DNA from: Prochlorococcus sp. AG-409-G20
GTDB taxonomy: Bacteria > Cyanobacteriota > Cyanobacteriia > PCC-6307 > Cyanobiaceae
Assembly (NCBI GenBank): GCA_003215775.1
Contig: QCJW01000002.1
Location: forward strand, 62,001 to 126,000
Direction: 5' to 3'
DNA: 64,000 bases
Part shown: positions 11,721 to 21,238 of the stretch, in pieces
How the letters are laid out: the number at the start of each line of letters is the position of its first letter
Position numbering within the stretch: the stretch's first letter is position 1
Program-made: the position numbers and the translations under genes
Notes under the pieces: model-generated
Databases searched by the model: none
What the model saw: the letters and a program-made list of their open reading frames with translations, nothing else
What the model was told of the DNA's origin: nothing

Positions 11721-11923
11721 AAGTTTTTTTTAACATTAGTTTGTAGGCAGCAAAATGCTGCTTCGGAATCACGCAGAGATTCCGTCCAGAGGGAAGACAA
11801 GAAGCTAGACCAGTGTGGTTTCCCCATAATGGTCTGCCTGTCTGAGAAAGCCCCTGTCATTTCTGCAATTGACCACCCTTCTTTTTCCAAGCTCGTACAA
11901 GGAGCTAGCACAGTAAGTACCAA
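11717..11923 (-). CDS. Small hypothetical ORF overlapping priA start (GTGA)
   Basis: 68 aa ORF whose TGA stop overlaps the priA GTG start. Confidence 0.4.
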   Translation of the reverse strand: MVLTVLAPCTSLEKEGWSIAEMTGAFSDRQTIMGKPHWSSFLSSLWTESLRDSEAAFCCLQTNVKKNL

Positions 11924-12094
11924 ACCATATATGAGGAAAGTTCTAGATTCCTAGGAATTTTAGGCATCCTCTCAAAATCAAGGTTAATCAAGGCTAACTG
12001 TGCAAAAGGTCCTAAAAAATATTCATAAGTCTTTTAAAGAAGGACGTTTGTTTACTTTGTTTGCTAATAGCACTTTCCCCTTGCCAGTCGTGTC

Positions 12095-13399
12095 ATGAGT
12101 ACAGCTCTATCCAAAACAGTAACTTCGAAAAACAAATCAAAGGCTGCTGTCAAAACATCAGCTAAATCTACTAACAAAAACAAAGGGACGGTAAAAGCAA
12201 AGAAGTCAAAACCAACTACTAAAACTACAAATACAAAGAAAAGTACCATCTCCAAAGCAAAAACTTCCAAACCAGCAATAACCACAACTAATAACAAAGA
12301 GCTCGATTTAGCGGCAGACCAACTACTAAAGAACTCTAGCAATAATCAACCTGACATTGATTTAAATCAAGATCAGACAGATGCACACTCTTTACTTTCT
12401 CAAGACGCAAAGGCAAGGGCACTTGCAAGCATCAAAATCGGTCCCAAAGGCGTATACACAGAAGACTCAATTCGAGTCTATCTGCAAGAGATTGGAAGAA
12501 TACGGCTTCTACGTCCTGACGAAGAAATAGAACTGGCACGTAAAATTGCAGATTTACTCCACTTAGAAGAATTAGCGGTTCAATTTGAAAGCGAGAATCA
12601 AAATTACCCTACAAATAAAGAATGGGCAGCAATGGTAAATATGCCATTAATTAAATTTCGTAGAAGATTAATGCTTGGAAGAAGAGCTAAAGAGAAGATG
12701 GTTCAATCTAATCTTCGTCTAGTTGTTTCTATTGCAAAGAAATACATGAATAGGGGACTTTCTTTCCAGGATCTTATTCAAGAAGGAAGTTTAGGTTTAA
12801 TTCGTGCCGCAGAAAAATTTGATCATGAAAAAGGTTATAAATTCTCTACTTATGCTACTTGGTGGATTCGTCAGGCAATTACAAGAGCCATTGCAGATCA
12901 AAGTCGAACCATCAGACTCCCAGTACACCTTTATGAAACCATCTCAAGAATCAAGAAAACCACCAAGGTTCTAAGTCAGGAATTTGGGAGAAAACCTACT
13001 GAAGAGGAAATTGCAGAAAGCATGGAAATGACTATTGAAAAGCTTAGGTTTATTGCAAAAAGTGCTCAATTACCAATCTCACTCGAAACGCCTATTGGGA
13101 AAGAAGAAGACTCCAGATTAGGCGATTTTATCGAAGCAGATATAGAAAATCCAGATCAAGATGTAGCAAAAAATCTTCTTAGAGAAGATTTAGAAGGAGT
13201 ACTTGCTACCTTGAGTCCACGAGAGAGAGATGTTCTTCGCTTAAGGTATGGATTAGATGATGGCAGAATGAAAACCTTAGAGGAAATTGGACAAATTTTT
13301 GATGTAACTCGTGAACGAATCAGGCAGATTGAAGCCAAAGCCCTCAGAAAACTACGTCATCCAAATCGCAATGGGGTTCTCAAGGAGTATATCAAATAA
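12095..13399 (+). CDS. rpoD: RNA polymerase principal sigma factor (group 1)
   Basis: Regions 1.2-4.2: [123 protein letters not shown]. Confidence 0.96.
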   Translation: MSTALSKTVTSKNKSKAAVKTSAKSTNKNKGTVKAKKSKPTTKTTNTKKSTISKAKTSKPAITTTNNKELDLAADQLLKNSSNNQPDIDLNQDQTDAHSLLSQDAKARALASIKIGPKGVYTEDSIRVYLQEIGRIRLLRPDEEIELARKIADLLHLEELAVQFESENQNYPTNKEWAAMVNMPLIKFRRRLMLGRRAKEKMVQSNLRLVVSIAKKYMNRGLSFQDLIQEGSLGLIRAAEKFDHEKGYKFSTYATWWIRQAITRAIADQSRTIRLPVHLYETISRIKKTTKVLSQEFGRKPTEEEIAESMEMTIEKLRFIAKSAQLPISLETPIGKEEDSRLGDFIEADIENPDQDVAKNLLREDLEGVLATLSPRERDVLRLRYGLDDGRMKTLEEIGQIFDVTRERIRQIEAKALRKLRHPNRNGVLKEYIK

Positions 13400-13532
13400 A
13401 GAAAAGTCGAGCCTTTCAAAATAAGAACAGTAAGTAAAAATAATTATTTTAAATATCACTTAGCAAGTACATTTAACTATCTAAATAATAGATTCAAAGT
13501 AAATTACAGTCTTACCTACTATTCTTATAAAA

Positions 13533-13615
13533 ATCTACCAAGTCAGTAGATAAAGAAAAGCATAGCAAGAGTGCTCTCTAGCATAGAGAGTGCCAGGGGC
13601 TAACCTCCACAGAGG
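13533..13615. ncRNA. Candidate structured RNA / UTR with three consecutive hairpins
   Basis: ATCTAC-caagtca-GTAGAT (13533-13551); GTGCTCTCTA-gca-TAGAGAGTGC (13571-13593, 10 bp with 2 G-U); CCTC-caca-GAGG (13604-13615), in a 350-nt gap without an evident CDS. Confidence 0.35.
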
Positions 13616-13752
13616 ATGAGTTCCATACTAATCTCCTAGTAAAATCAGAGCTTCAAAACTCTTAAAAATGAAAAGAGCTAATAAAGGATTGTCAGATTTA
13701 TCAAATATTGAGAGGTCGTTTGTTTAAGGTGAATAGACACTATTAATAACAA

Positions 13753-14700
13753 ATGTCACTCGACCAACTGCGCATCGCCTCTCGCCGAAGCCAGCTGGCC
13801 ATGGTCCAGACCAACTGGGTCAAGCAAGAACTAGAGAGAAATCATCCAGGAATGGAGATTTCTATAGAAGCCATGGCCACCCAAGGCGACAAAATCCTTG
13901 ATGTTGCTCTTGCAAAAATCGGAGACAAGGGTCTATTCACAAAGGAATTAGAGGCTCAGATGCTTGTTGGAAGAGCAGATATAGCCGTTCATTCACTCAA
14001 GGACTTGCCCACAAACCTTCCCGAAGGACTTGTTTTGGGATGCATCACAGCAAGAGAAGACCCTGCAGATGCCCTTGTAGTGAATAAAAAAAACACCAAT
14101 TACCAATTAGAAACTCTTCCCGAAGGTGCAATTGTCGGTACAAGTTCATTAAGAAGACTTGCGCAACTTAGACACCACTATCCGCATTTAATTTTTAAAG
14201 ATGTCCGAGGTAATGTAATTACCAGGTTAGAAAAGCTAGATGCAGGTAATTATGATTGTTTAATTCTTGCCGCTGCTGGCTTAACAAGGCTTGGTTTTGC
14301 AAACCGAATTCATCAGGTCATTCCCAGTTCAATTTCTCTTCATGCAGTAGGCCAAGGCGCATTAGGGATTGAATGTGTAGAAGGTAAAAAAGAAGTATTA
14401 GAAGTTATAAAAAGTCTTGAACACATTCCAACAGCTTGTAGGTGCATTGCAGAGAGATCATTTTTAAGAGAACTAGAAGGTGGATGCCAAGTACCAATTG
14501 GAGTGAATAGCAAAATCGAAGGGAACCGATTAATTCTTAGCGGAATGGTCGCAAGCCTTGATGGAAAACAGTTAATTCGCGATGAGAAGACTGGAAATAT
14601 AAACAATGCAGAGGATATAGGCATCAGCCTAGCTAATGAACTTAAGAATCAAGGAGCTGTTGAAATACTCGAGAAGATTTTTCAAGAAGCTAGAAACTAA
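13753..14700 (+). CDS. hemC: Porphobilinogen deaminase (hydroxymethylbilane synthase)
   Basis: [23 protein letters not shown]..., [40 protein letters not shown]. Confidence 0.97.
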   Translation: MSLDQLRIASRRSQLAMVQTNWVKQELERNHPGMEISIEAMATQGDKILDVALAKIGDKGLFTKELEAQMLVGRADIAVHSLKDLPTNLPEGLVLGCITAREDPADALVVNKKNTNYQLETLPEGAIVGTSSLRRLAQLRHHYPHLIFKDVRGNVITRLEKLDAGNYDCLILAAAGLTRLGFANRIHQVIPSSISLHAVGQGALGIECVEGKKEVLEVIKSLEHIPTACRCIAERSFLRELEGGCQVPIGVNSKIEGNRLILSGMVASLDGKQLIRDEKTGNINNAEDIGISLANELKNQGAVEILEKIFQEARN

Positions 14701-14789
14701 AATTAGAATAATTTGAATAAATGATAATCATATTAATACAAAAGACTAATATTAATTAAATATATTTTGGTTATCACTTCCTAAATTTA

Positions 14790-14820
14790 TTATTGGAAGA
14801 CATGCCTAGTCTTCCAATAA
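14790..14820 (-). terminator. 12-bp perfect hairpin spanning the ppa stop codon
   Basis: TTATTGGAAGAC (14790-14801) / GTCTTCCAATAA (14809-14820), 7-nt loop containing the ppa TAG stop. Confidence 0.6.
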
Positions 14821-15393
14821 TGGTTCAATCTTTTCAAGATATCTCGCCTCGCAAGACTTTATTATTTCTATAGCCTTTTGAGTACCAAAGAATCCATTAA
14901 CCCTACATGTTCCAGGCTTCTTCAAATCTTTATAATGTTCCCAATAATATTGAGTCTCTTTAAGCCAGTGATCTCCTAGATCCTCATAACTATTTATATG
15001 ATCAAGCCTTTTATCATCTGCAATTACGGCAATAACCTTATCATCAACCTCTCCACCATCATCAAATGTCATGATACCTATAATTCTAGCTTCAAGTATT
15101 GACCCAGGTATAAGAGGTTCAGTTACTCCAACAATTTCAATATCTAAAGGGTCTCCATCCTCGTCCCAAGTTCGAGGAATGCAACCGTAAGCAAATGGAT
15201 AAGCTAGAGAGGAGTATCCAACACGATCAAGCTTCAAATGGCCTGTTTCCGTAATAAGCTCATATTTATTAATGGTATTGGAGTTTAGCTCTACAATTGT
15301 ATTTACTCTTAAATCAGATTCAGAAGCAAATGCAGGCAAAACATGGAGAAGATTGGGCATAGTTCGGCTTGGTGCCTGATCAAGATTTGCCAT
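14806..15393 (-). CDS. ppa: Inorganic pyrophosphatase
   Basis: YGCIPRTWDEDGDPLDIEIVGVTEPLIPGSILEARIIGIMTFDDGGEVDDKVIAV. Confidence 0.95.
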   Translation of the reverse strand: MANLDQAPSRTMPNLLHVLPAFASESDLRVNTIVELNSNTINKYELITETGHLKLDRVGYSSLAYPFAYGCIPRTWDEDGDPLDIEIVGVTEPLIPGSILEARIIGIMTFDDGGEVDDKVIAVIADDKRLDHINSYEDLGDHWLKETQYYWEHYKDLKKPGTCRVNGFFGTQKAIEIIKSCEARYLEKIEPLLED

Positions 15394-15418
15394 ACTTAGA
15401 TGAATTCAATTTTATATA

Positions 15419-16975
15419 TTAAGTTGTGTCAGCCAATCTCTCAAGCTTCAAGCTCAAATAATTTAAGAAAGGAGAACTTGAAAGAGGAGATCCAGTGACT
15501 TTTTCGACTAAAGCTTCAGCATTCATCTTTCGTCCATAATGGTGAACCTCCTTTCTTAACCAAGCAAGAAGGCTTGATTCCTTTCCTGAGCCAATACAAA
15601 ATCCAATTGGATCGGGTGAATTGACTCCTTCTAATTTCAATGCTGCGGACATTGATTCAGAAAATTGTGCACTAATTAAATGTCCTAACAAATAGGAAGG
15701 GAAATATCCAAATTGTCCCTCACTCCAATGCACGTCTTGCAAGCAACCCTCAGCATCATTCTTGGGAGTGATACCAAGTAAATCTGAATATTTTTTATTC
15801 CATTCAGCAGGCAAGTCATCAACTTCTAAATCATTATCAAGCAATTCAATTTCAAGGTCTGTTCTTATTAATATATGCAAGCCATATGTTAATTCATCTG
15901 CCTCAACACGATTCCATCCTGGAGCCAAGGGATTCATTGCTTGCCACATGTCAATTCCAGATTTAAATGGTGCCCCTGCATTAGCAAAATCACTCCAGAA
16001 TCTTTCGGAGAATTCTTTACTCCTTGCGACTCGATTCTCCCAAAACAATGATTGACTTTCATGAATTGCCATCGAGGTTGCATTACCTAGTGGCCAAGGG
16101 AACCATTGATGGATATTGGATGGTAAACCTTGTTCATAAAGAGAATGTCCCCACTCATGTGCAGTAGAAAGGAAGCAAGAAAGAGGATTTCCTTTAACTA
16201 CGCGATTGGTCAAACGAAAGTCACTTGGTCCAAGAGTTATGGAGAAAGGATGAGGTGATCTAGATACAACAACGCTCGCATCTTCCTTAGCCCAGACTTT
16301 AAGTAACTTTTCTGACAAAAGTATTTGATCTTTCTCATCTATATCCCAGCTAAATTTGTGTAAGTTATCATAACCTTTAACTCTTTCTAAAAGTTCTGGA
16401 AGCTTATGCCGTAAAGGTAAAAACAAGTCATACAATCTCGCCTTAGACAAATCAGGTTCAAAAGGCTGAGCTAATGTTTCCCAACAACTTCTAGGCTCGG
16501 CTAACTGGGTTGATTGTTCTTTCCTTAAGGATATTAAAAGTCTTAAAGCAGGTGCAAAGATAGCAAAATCAGAATTAGCCCTAGCTTCCTGCCAGAGCTT
16601 ATAACCTTGGGCTTTTGCTGTAGCCATATAACCGACCCAACTAGAATCCAATCGCTGCTGTCTTCTGAGTTCTTGCTTAAGCAAAGCTAAGTTTTGAGTT
16701 TTACTTGCAATGTCTGTTTCATCAACAATCTCATGTGGGACTACAGAAGCCAACTCAGCCTCTGCATCATCAATAAGATCTACATATTCATTGCACGTCT
16801 GACGATCATGCAAATGTCTAGCCAGAAGACTTAACTGCTGTCCCCGCCATTCTGATCCAGATGGTGGCATAATCGTATTCTGATCCCAATAAAGAGTATT
16901 TTGAATAGAACCCAGAAGACGTGTTTCTACAAGATAATTCTCTAGACGATCCCAAGATTTGATGTGAGACTTCAA
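15419..16975 (-). CDS. Carboxypeptidase Taq (M32) metallopeptidase
   Basis: TAHEWGHSLYEQGLP (HExxH-like HEWGH), HESQSLFWEN. Confidence 0.94.
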   Translation of the reverse strand: MKSHIKSWDRLENYLVETRLLGSIQNTLYWDQNTIMPPSGSEWRGQQLSLLARHLHDRQTCNEYVDLIDDAEAELASVVPHEIVDETDIASKTQNLALLKQELRRQQRLDSSWVGYMATAKAQGYKLWQEARANSDFAIFAPALRLLISLRKEQSTQLAEPRSCWETLAQPFEPDLSKARLYDLFLPLRHKLPELLERVKGYDNLHKFSWDIDEKDQILLSEKLLKVWAKEDASVVVSRSPHPFSITLGPSDFRLTNRVVKGNPLSCFLSTAHEWGHSLYEQGLPSNIHQWFPWPLGNATSMAIHESQSLFWENRVARSKEFSERFWSDFANAGAPFKSGIDMWQAMNPLAPGWNRVEADELTYGLHILIRTDLEIELLDNDLEVDDLPAEWNKKYSDLLGITPKNDAEGCLQDVHWSEGQFGYFPSYLLGHLISAQFSESMSAALKLEGVNSPDPIGFCIGSGKESSLLAWLRKEVHHYGRKMNAEALVEKVTGSPLSSSPFLNYLSLKLERLADTT

Positions 16976-17080
16976 AAAACGATTAAAAATAACTCCATAT
17001 AAAGAATGACGTTATTCTGAGATTTTTCAATAAAATCTATTCAAGTGTTGACTTTCAACAACAGAAGCTAAGTAATATTG

Positions 17081-17773
17081 TTAATCATCAATAGGATTTC
17101 CAAATGGCGTCAAGAACTTTTCCTTTCCAGGCCTTCCTCCCCATTTAAGAATATAATATTGCTTATTCCTTAAATAAAGACATAAGTGATTTCTTTTATA
17201 CTCATTTGATGCATTTTTTAGAGTAGATGAATTTTCATGAGCCCATCGATCCAATTTAACCTTGACGACAGGATTTTTTAACAATTTAAGCCTATATCTA
17301 CAATCATCATCTTCAAAATATGCAGGATTAAAGATTTCATCAAAACCGCCGATCCCTAGCAATTCATCTGGTTTATTAATAAAAAATGTCGAGAACCCTT
17401 CATTTGCTTTAGAATTCTCAAAGATTATAGTATTAGGATAATTATCAGCTGCCTTATAGAAATCAGAAATAACCTCAGAAGTAAACACTACATCGTCATT
17501 TGCAACAATACAGGAACCTAATTCTTTGACAAAGTAATTCCAACTTCCAGCCACACCTAAATTATAATTAGGTGTCACTACTTCGATGCTAATTCTTGGG
17601 TTATTTCTGTCAAAAGACTTTAAATATCCAGAATCAATAAGACAGCCTCCATTGTCAATTACAAACAATCTAATATTAAAAATATTACTTTCATCCTGGA
17701 TTAATTTATAACATAATCGATTTAATAAATCATAGCGATTAAAGGTCGGTATTGCAATTGTAACATCATTCAT
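17081..17773 (-). CDS. Family 2 glycosyltransferase
   Basis: DVTIAIPTFNRYDLLNRLCYKL...IRLFVIDNGG...NLGVAGSWNYFV...IVANDDVVF; GT-A fold motifs. Confidence 0.85.
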   Translation of the reverse strand: MNDVTIAIPTFNRYDLLNRLCYKLIQDESNIFNIRLFVIDNGGCLIDSGYLKSFDRNNPRISIEVVTPNYNLGVAGSWNYFVKELGSCIVANDDVVFTSEVISDFYKAADNYPNTIIFENSKANEGFSTFFINKPDELLGIGGFDEIFNPAYFEDDDCRYRLKLLKNPVVKVKLDRWAHENSSTLKNASNEYKRNHLCLYLRNKQYYILKWGGRPGKEKFLTPFGNPIDD

Positions 17774-18062
17774 GATTAAATAAAATAAAAATAATTTATT
17801 AGAATTAATTAATTGATACTACTATCTATCTTAGTGATGAATCTAAATAGAAATTTCACAAGGGTAAAAGTTAAACAAAAATTACTATAATTTTAATCTA
17901 AACCTTGAAAAGTTTTCGTCTAAGGATAAGAGACAAGACAAGAGTACAAGTCCAAAAATTCTTTGTATCCAATCTTAGCATAAATCAAATAAGAAATAGT
18001 CATAGAGACTTCGAAATAATTATTCTTTCATGTTATGGTTAAAGGGTGAACATTGAAAGAAG

Positions 18063-18413
18063 ATGGGTGTAGTTAAAAACGTTAGAATCTTTACATTATT
18101 GTATTTTTTACTGCCCTGCTTTCCTGTAGAAGCAGGATTAGACAAATTCACAGTTTTAGATAGATACAAGAACTGGATAATAGAAAGGCGCGTGAGTTCA
18201 AAAGATACATCAATAAGATGTAGAGCATCTATCCCTAATTATTATAGTTGGTTTGGAGGAAGAATACACCTTGACAACAATGGAGAATTGGTTATCCCAG
18301 GCGAGCTAGTCGTTAAGGAAATCCCAAATAAATTTGTGCTCAATAATGTCAGGGAAATACTAACAACATGCAGAAAAGATTTAATATATTCTCCTAATAG
18401 ATTGGACTATTAA
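18063..18413 (+). CDS. Small secreted hypothetical protein
   Basis: Signal peptide MGVVKNVRIFTLLYFLLPCFPVEA and a 90-residue mature domain with two Cys. Confidence 0.65.
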   Translation: MGVVKNVRIFTLLYFLLPCFPVEAGLDKFTVLDRYKNWIIERRVSSKDTSIRCRASIPNYYSWFGGRIHLDNNGELVIPGELVVKEIPNKFVLNNVREILTTCRKDLIYSPNRLDY

Positions 18414-18432
18414 ACTTCTTGGTGCCATCACA

Positions 18433-18651
18433 TTACCAGAAATCTCTAGCGAAAGATTCACTCTGGATTCTTTCAAGACATCTTCTATTTCTTATAGGAC
18501 CTTCCGCAGAGCAAGCAGTTGTTCGGCATTCGCCGGTAGGCCACAACTCACCTCTCTGATAAGCCAAAAGAATGCTTTCATAGTGATTCTGAGACCTGTT
18601 TTTAATCGTCTGCATAAATTCCCTAAGCATTCTGATCAAAGGAAACCACAT
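18433..18651 (-). CDS. Hypothetical small Arg/Cys-containing ORF
   Basis: 72 aa ORF in an otherwise empty gap; no recognised family. Confidence 0.35.
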   Translation of the reverse strand: MWFPLIRMLREFMQTIKNRSQNHYESILLAYQRGELWPTGECRTTACSAEGPIRNRRCLERIQSESFARDFW

Positions 18652-18798
18652 AGCTATACTTATAGCGATAAGAACTAATACTCACCTTCGAAAGCTCAAC
18701 TAAGCAATTCAACCAATTAAGCTATTTTTGCTAAATGTCAAGGAAGAAGCGAGATAATATTTTCGTTTCTTCATTCTATTTTAGAAAGGAGAATATTT

Positions 18799-20970
18799 AT
18801 GTTTAAAAATGAAAACGAATCTAAGACTAAAATTAATAACGCTGAAGCTCTCAAAGAAGTGGAGTTTTTAATTAGAGAAGGAAGAACAAAAGAAGCGAAG
18901 TCAAAGCTAATTAATTTAGCCAAGAAAGGCTTAAAAAATTACCACCTATATAAACTTTTTTCAGATATTTTTGCGATAGAAGGAAAATGGGAACAAGTAA
19001 TATACAGTCTCAAAAGATCAATAATATATAAACCAAGGTGCCTTACATCTATTAATAATATGGGAATTGCATATTCTCAATTAGGTCAATTTAGTGATGC
19101 AATAAATTTATTCAGAAAAGCTCTAATTATAGATTCAAAATCATCTGAAATAAGAACCAACTTAGGAAATGCATTACAAGATTTAGGAGATATTGAAGGC
19201 TCTATCAAAGTTTATTTAGAAGCACTTAAATTGCAAACAAACCAGCCTCAAATTTATTTTGGACTTGCCAATGCATACAAAGAGCTTGGAAAATCAGAAC
19301 TAGCCATTCAGAATTATGAGAAGGCAATCAGAGGGAATCCAACTTATTTAGAGGCAATTAATAATCTCGCTCTATCTTTAGAGCAAAAAGGAGAAGTTAG
19401 AAAGGCAATCAAATATTTACAGAAAGCTTTAAAAATTGAACCGTATAGAGAAGATTGTCTAATTAACTTAGGGCAAGCATACGAAAAGATTGATAATAAA
19501 ATTTTTGCTTTAATGGCTTACAAAAACTCTTTGATGATAAATCCAAAAAACACATCAGCTATCTCCAATATTGCACATCATTACAAATCAGAATACAAAT
19601 ATAGATGTGCGATTAATGCATATAGAAAATTACTAGATATAGACCCTATAAGAATAGATGCAAAAGAATCTATTATTGAATGCTTATCAATGACATTTGC
19701 TTGGGAAGATAGTGCAAGTCAAAGCAACACAATAAATGAAGTCATTTTAGATAAAGAAGCAATTTCACCAGGCATCCTACTTGCTTTAAATGATGATCCG
19801 GCAGTTGAGTATAAAATTGCTCAAAAATACTTCAATAGCAACTTCGATTACAGCCAGATAAAACTAAAAATCAATCAAAATTCAAAAATTAGAATAGGTT
19901 ATTTCTCAGGTAATTTCTACGAACACGCAGTCATGCATTTGATCATGCCTTTGTTTGAGAAGTTTAATAAATCAATATTTGAAGTCTATGCATATTCGTT
20001 TGGAGATAAAGTTGAAGACTCTTATACAAATAGAATAAAAGTTAATGTTGATTGTTTTAGAGACATAAGATCTATTGACGACGACAATGCCGTTGACATT
20101 GCCCGAAAAGATAATATTGATATTGCAATAGACCTTATGGGTTATACAAAAAACTTTAGAATGGGGATATTTGCTAAACGAGTAGCACCAATACAGATCT
20201 CATATCTAGGGTATCCAGGAACAACCGGTTCAGAATGTATTGACTATATTATTTCCGACAAAGTAATAATACCAGAAGAATATAAGAAATTCTATAGTGA
20301 GAAGGTAATCTATATGCCCAACAGTTACCAAAGCAATGATAATAGAAAAGTAATTTCAGATAAAAAATTCTCAAGAAGTGATTGGAATCTTCCAGAAGAA
20401 GGCTTTGTGTTTACCTGTTTCAGTAATATATACAAAATTGATTTGAATTCATTCAGTGCTTGGATGAAAGTTCTATTAAATACTAAAAAGAGTGTTTTAT
20501 GGCTTTTAAAGTCAAACAAATACGCCGAATCTAATTTACAAAAAGCTGCTTATAAAGCAGGAATTGAACCTAATAGAATTATCTTCGCTAATAGAGTTCC
20601 CCTCGAAATCCATTTAGCAAGACATCAATGTGGAGATTTATTCCTTGATACATTTAACTACAATTCTCATACAACTGCATCTGACGCTCTATGGGCAGGA
20701 ATGCCACTGGTGAGTCTCAAAGGAAAGACATTTTCTTCTAGAGTAGGAGCAAGTCTCTTAACTGCTTTAGGATTAGATGAGCTAATAACTTCAAATGTCA
20801 ACGAATACATTTCTTTAGCAATAGAGTTAGCGCAAAATCAAAGTTCTTTTAATAAAGTAAAAAACAAAACTAAAAGATTAAGACTAAGCTCTCCTTTGTT
20901 CAACTCAAAGCAATTTATGCAAGATCTAGAGACTCATTTGATATCACTAAAAAAAGCTAACTTTATTTAG
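18799..20970 (+). CDS. TPR protein with GT41 (O-GlcNAc transferase/SPINDLY-like) C-terminal domain
   Basis: About 6-7 N-terminal TPRs; C-terminus RIGYFSGNFYEHAVMHLIMPLFEKF, DIAIDLMGYTKNFRMGIFAKRVAPIQISYLGYPGTTGSECIDYIISD, FTCFSNIYKIDLNSFSAWMKVL, HTTASDALWAGMPLVSLKGKTFSSRVGASLL; AAAGGAG SD. Confidence 0.92.
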   Translation: MFKNENESKTKINNAEALKEVEFLIREGRTKEAKSKLINLAKKGLKNYHLYKLFSDIFAIEGKWEQVIYSLKRSIIYKPRCLTSINNMGIAYSQLGQFSDAINLFRKALIIDSKSSEIRTNLGNALQDLGDIEGSIKVYLEALKLQTNQPQIYFGLANAYKELGKSELAIQNYEKAIRGNPTYLEAINNLALSLEQKGEVRKAIKYLQKALKIEPYREDCLINLGQAYEKIDNKIFALMAYKNSLMINPKNTSAISNIAHHYKSEYKYRCAINAYRKLLDIDPIRIDAKESIIECLSMTFAWEDSASQSNTINEVILDKEAISPGILLALNDDPAVEYKIAQKYFNSNFDYSQIKLKINQNSKIRIGYFSGNFYEHAVMHLIMPLFEKFNKSIFEVYAYSFGDKVEDSYTNRIKVNVDCFRDIRSIDDDNAVDIARKDNIDIAIDLMGYTKNFRMGIFAKRVAPIQISYLGYPGTTGSECIDYIISDKVIIPEEYKKFYSEKVIYMPNSYQSNDNRKVISDKKFSRSDWNLPEEGFVFTCFSNIYKIDLNSFSAWMKVLLNTKKSVLWLLKSNKYAESNLQKAAYKAGIEPNRIIFANRVPLEIHLARHQCGDLFLDTFNYNSHTTASDALWAGMPLVSLKGKTFSSRVGASLLTALGLDELITSNVNEYISLAIELAQNQSSFNKVKNKTKRLRLSSPLFNSKQFMQDLETHLISLKKANFI

Positions 20971-21003
20971 GATATAAAAGTCTGTTTGAAAACCATTTTC
21001 AAA

Positions 21004-21076
21004 TGGAGCCAAGCGGATTCGAACCGCTGACCCCCTGCATGCCATGCAGGTGCTCTACCAGCTGAGCTATGGCCCC
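21004..21076 (-). tRNA. tRNA-Ala (anticodon TGC)
   Basis: Reverse complement GGGGCCATAGCTCAGCTGGTAGAGCACCTGCATGGCATGCAGGGGGTCAGCGGTTCGAATCCGCTTGGCTCCA; cloverleaf, TGC anticodon, G-U in the acceptor stem typical of tRNA-Ala, GGTTCGAATCC T arm. Confidence 0.95.
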
Positions 21077-21238
21077 AGTATTGAATTTTGAAGTGATGTC
21101 AAGCAATCTGAGAGATTCTGGTGAATCCCATATCTTGCTTAATATCCCCTGAATGTGATCAACAAGACAGAAGCTTGTCAAGCTCCAATCTCAAGAGATC
21201 AATAATCACGGGGCATCTCGGACAAGTGGTGCAAATTT

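Noticed and set aside
12064-12342. 92-aa minus-strand ORF antisense to the rpoD N-terminus
   Set aside because: Hydrophobic F/V/L-rich product is the mechanical antisense of the Lys/Thr-rich tail; no independent support.
15920-15937. TGGAGCCAAGGGATTC resembles the 3' end of tRNA-Ala (TGGAGCCAAGCGGATTC), a possible island att repeat
   Set aside because: Lies inside the conserved M32 peptidase coding sequence (..NPLAPGWNR..), needs a gap, and only 10 nt match contiguously; most likely chance.
20985-21003. TTTGAAAA-cca-TTTTCAAA hairpin between the GT41 gene and tRNA-Ala
   Set aside because: AT-rich 8-bp stem with no clear T-tract; possible weak terminator but not strong enough to call.
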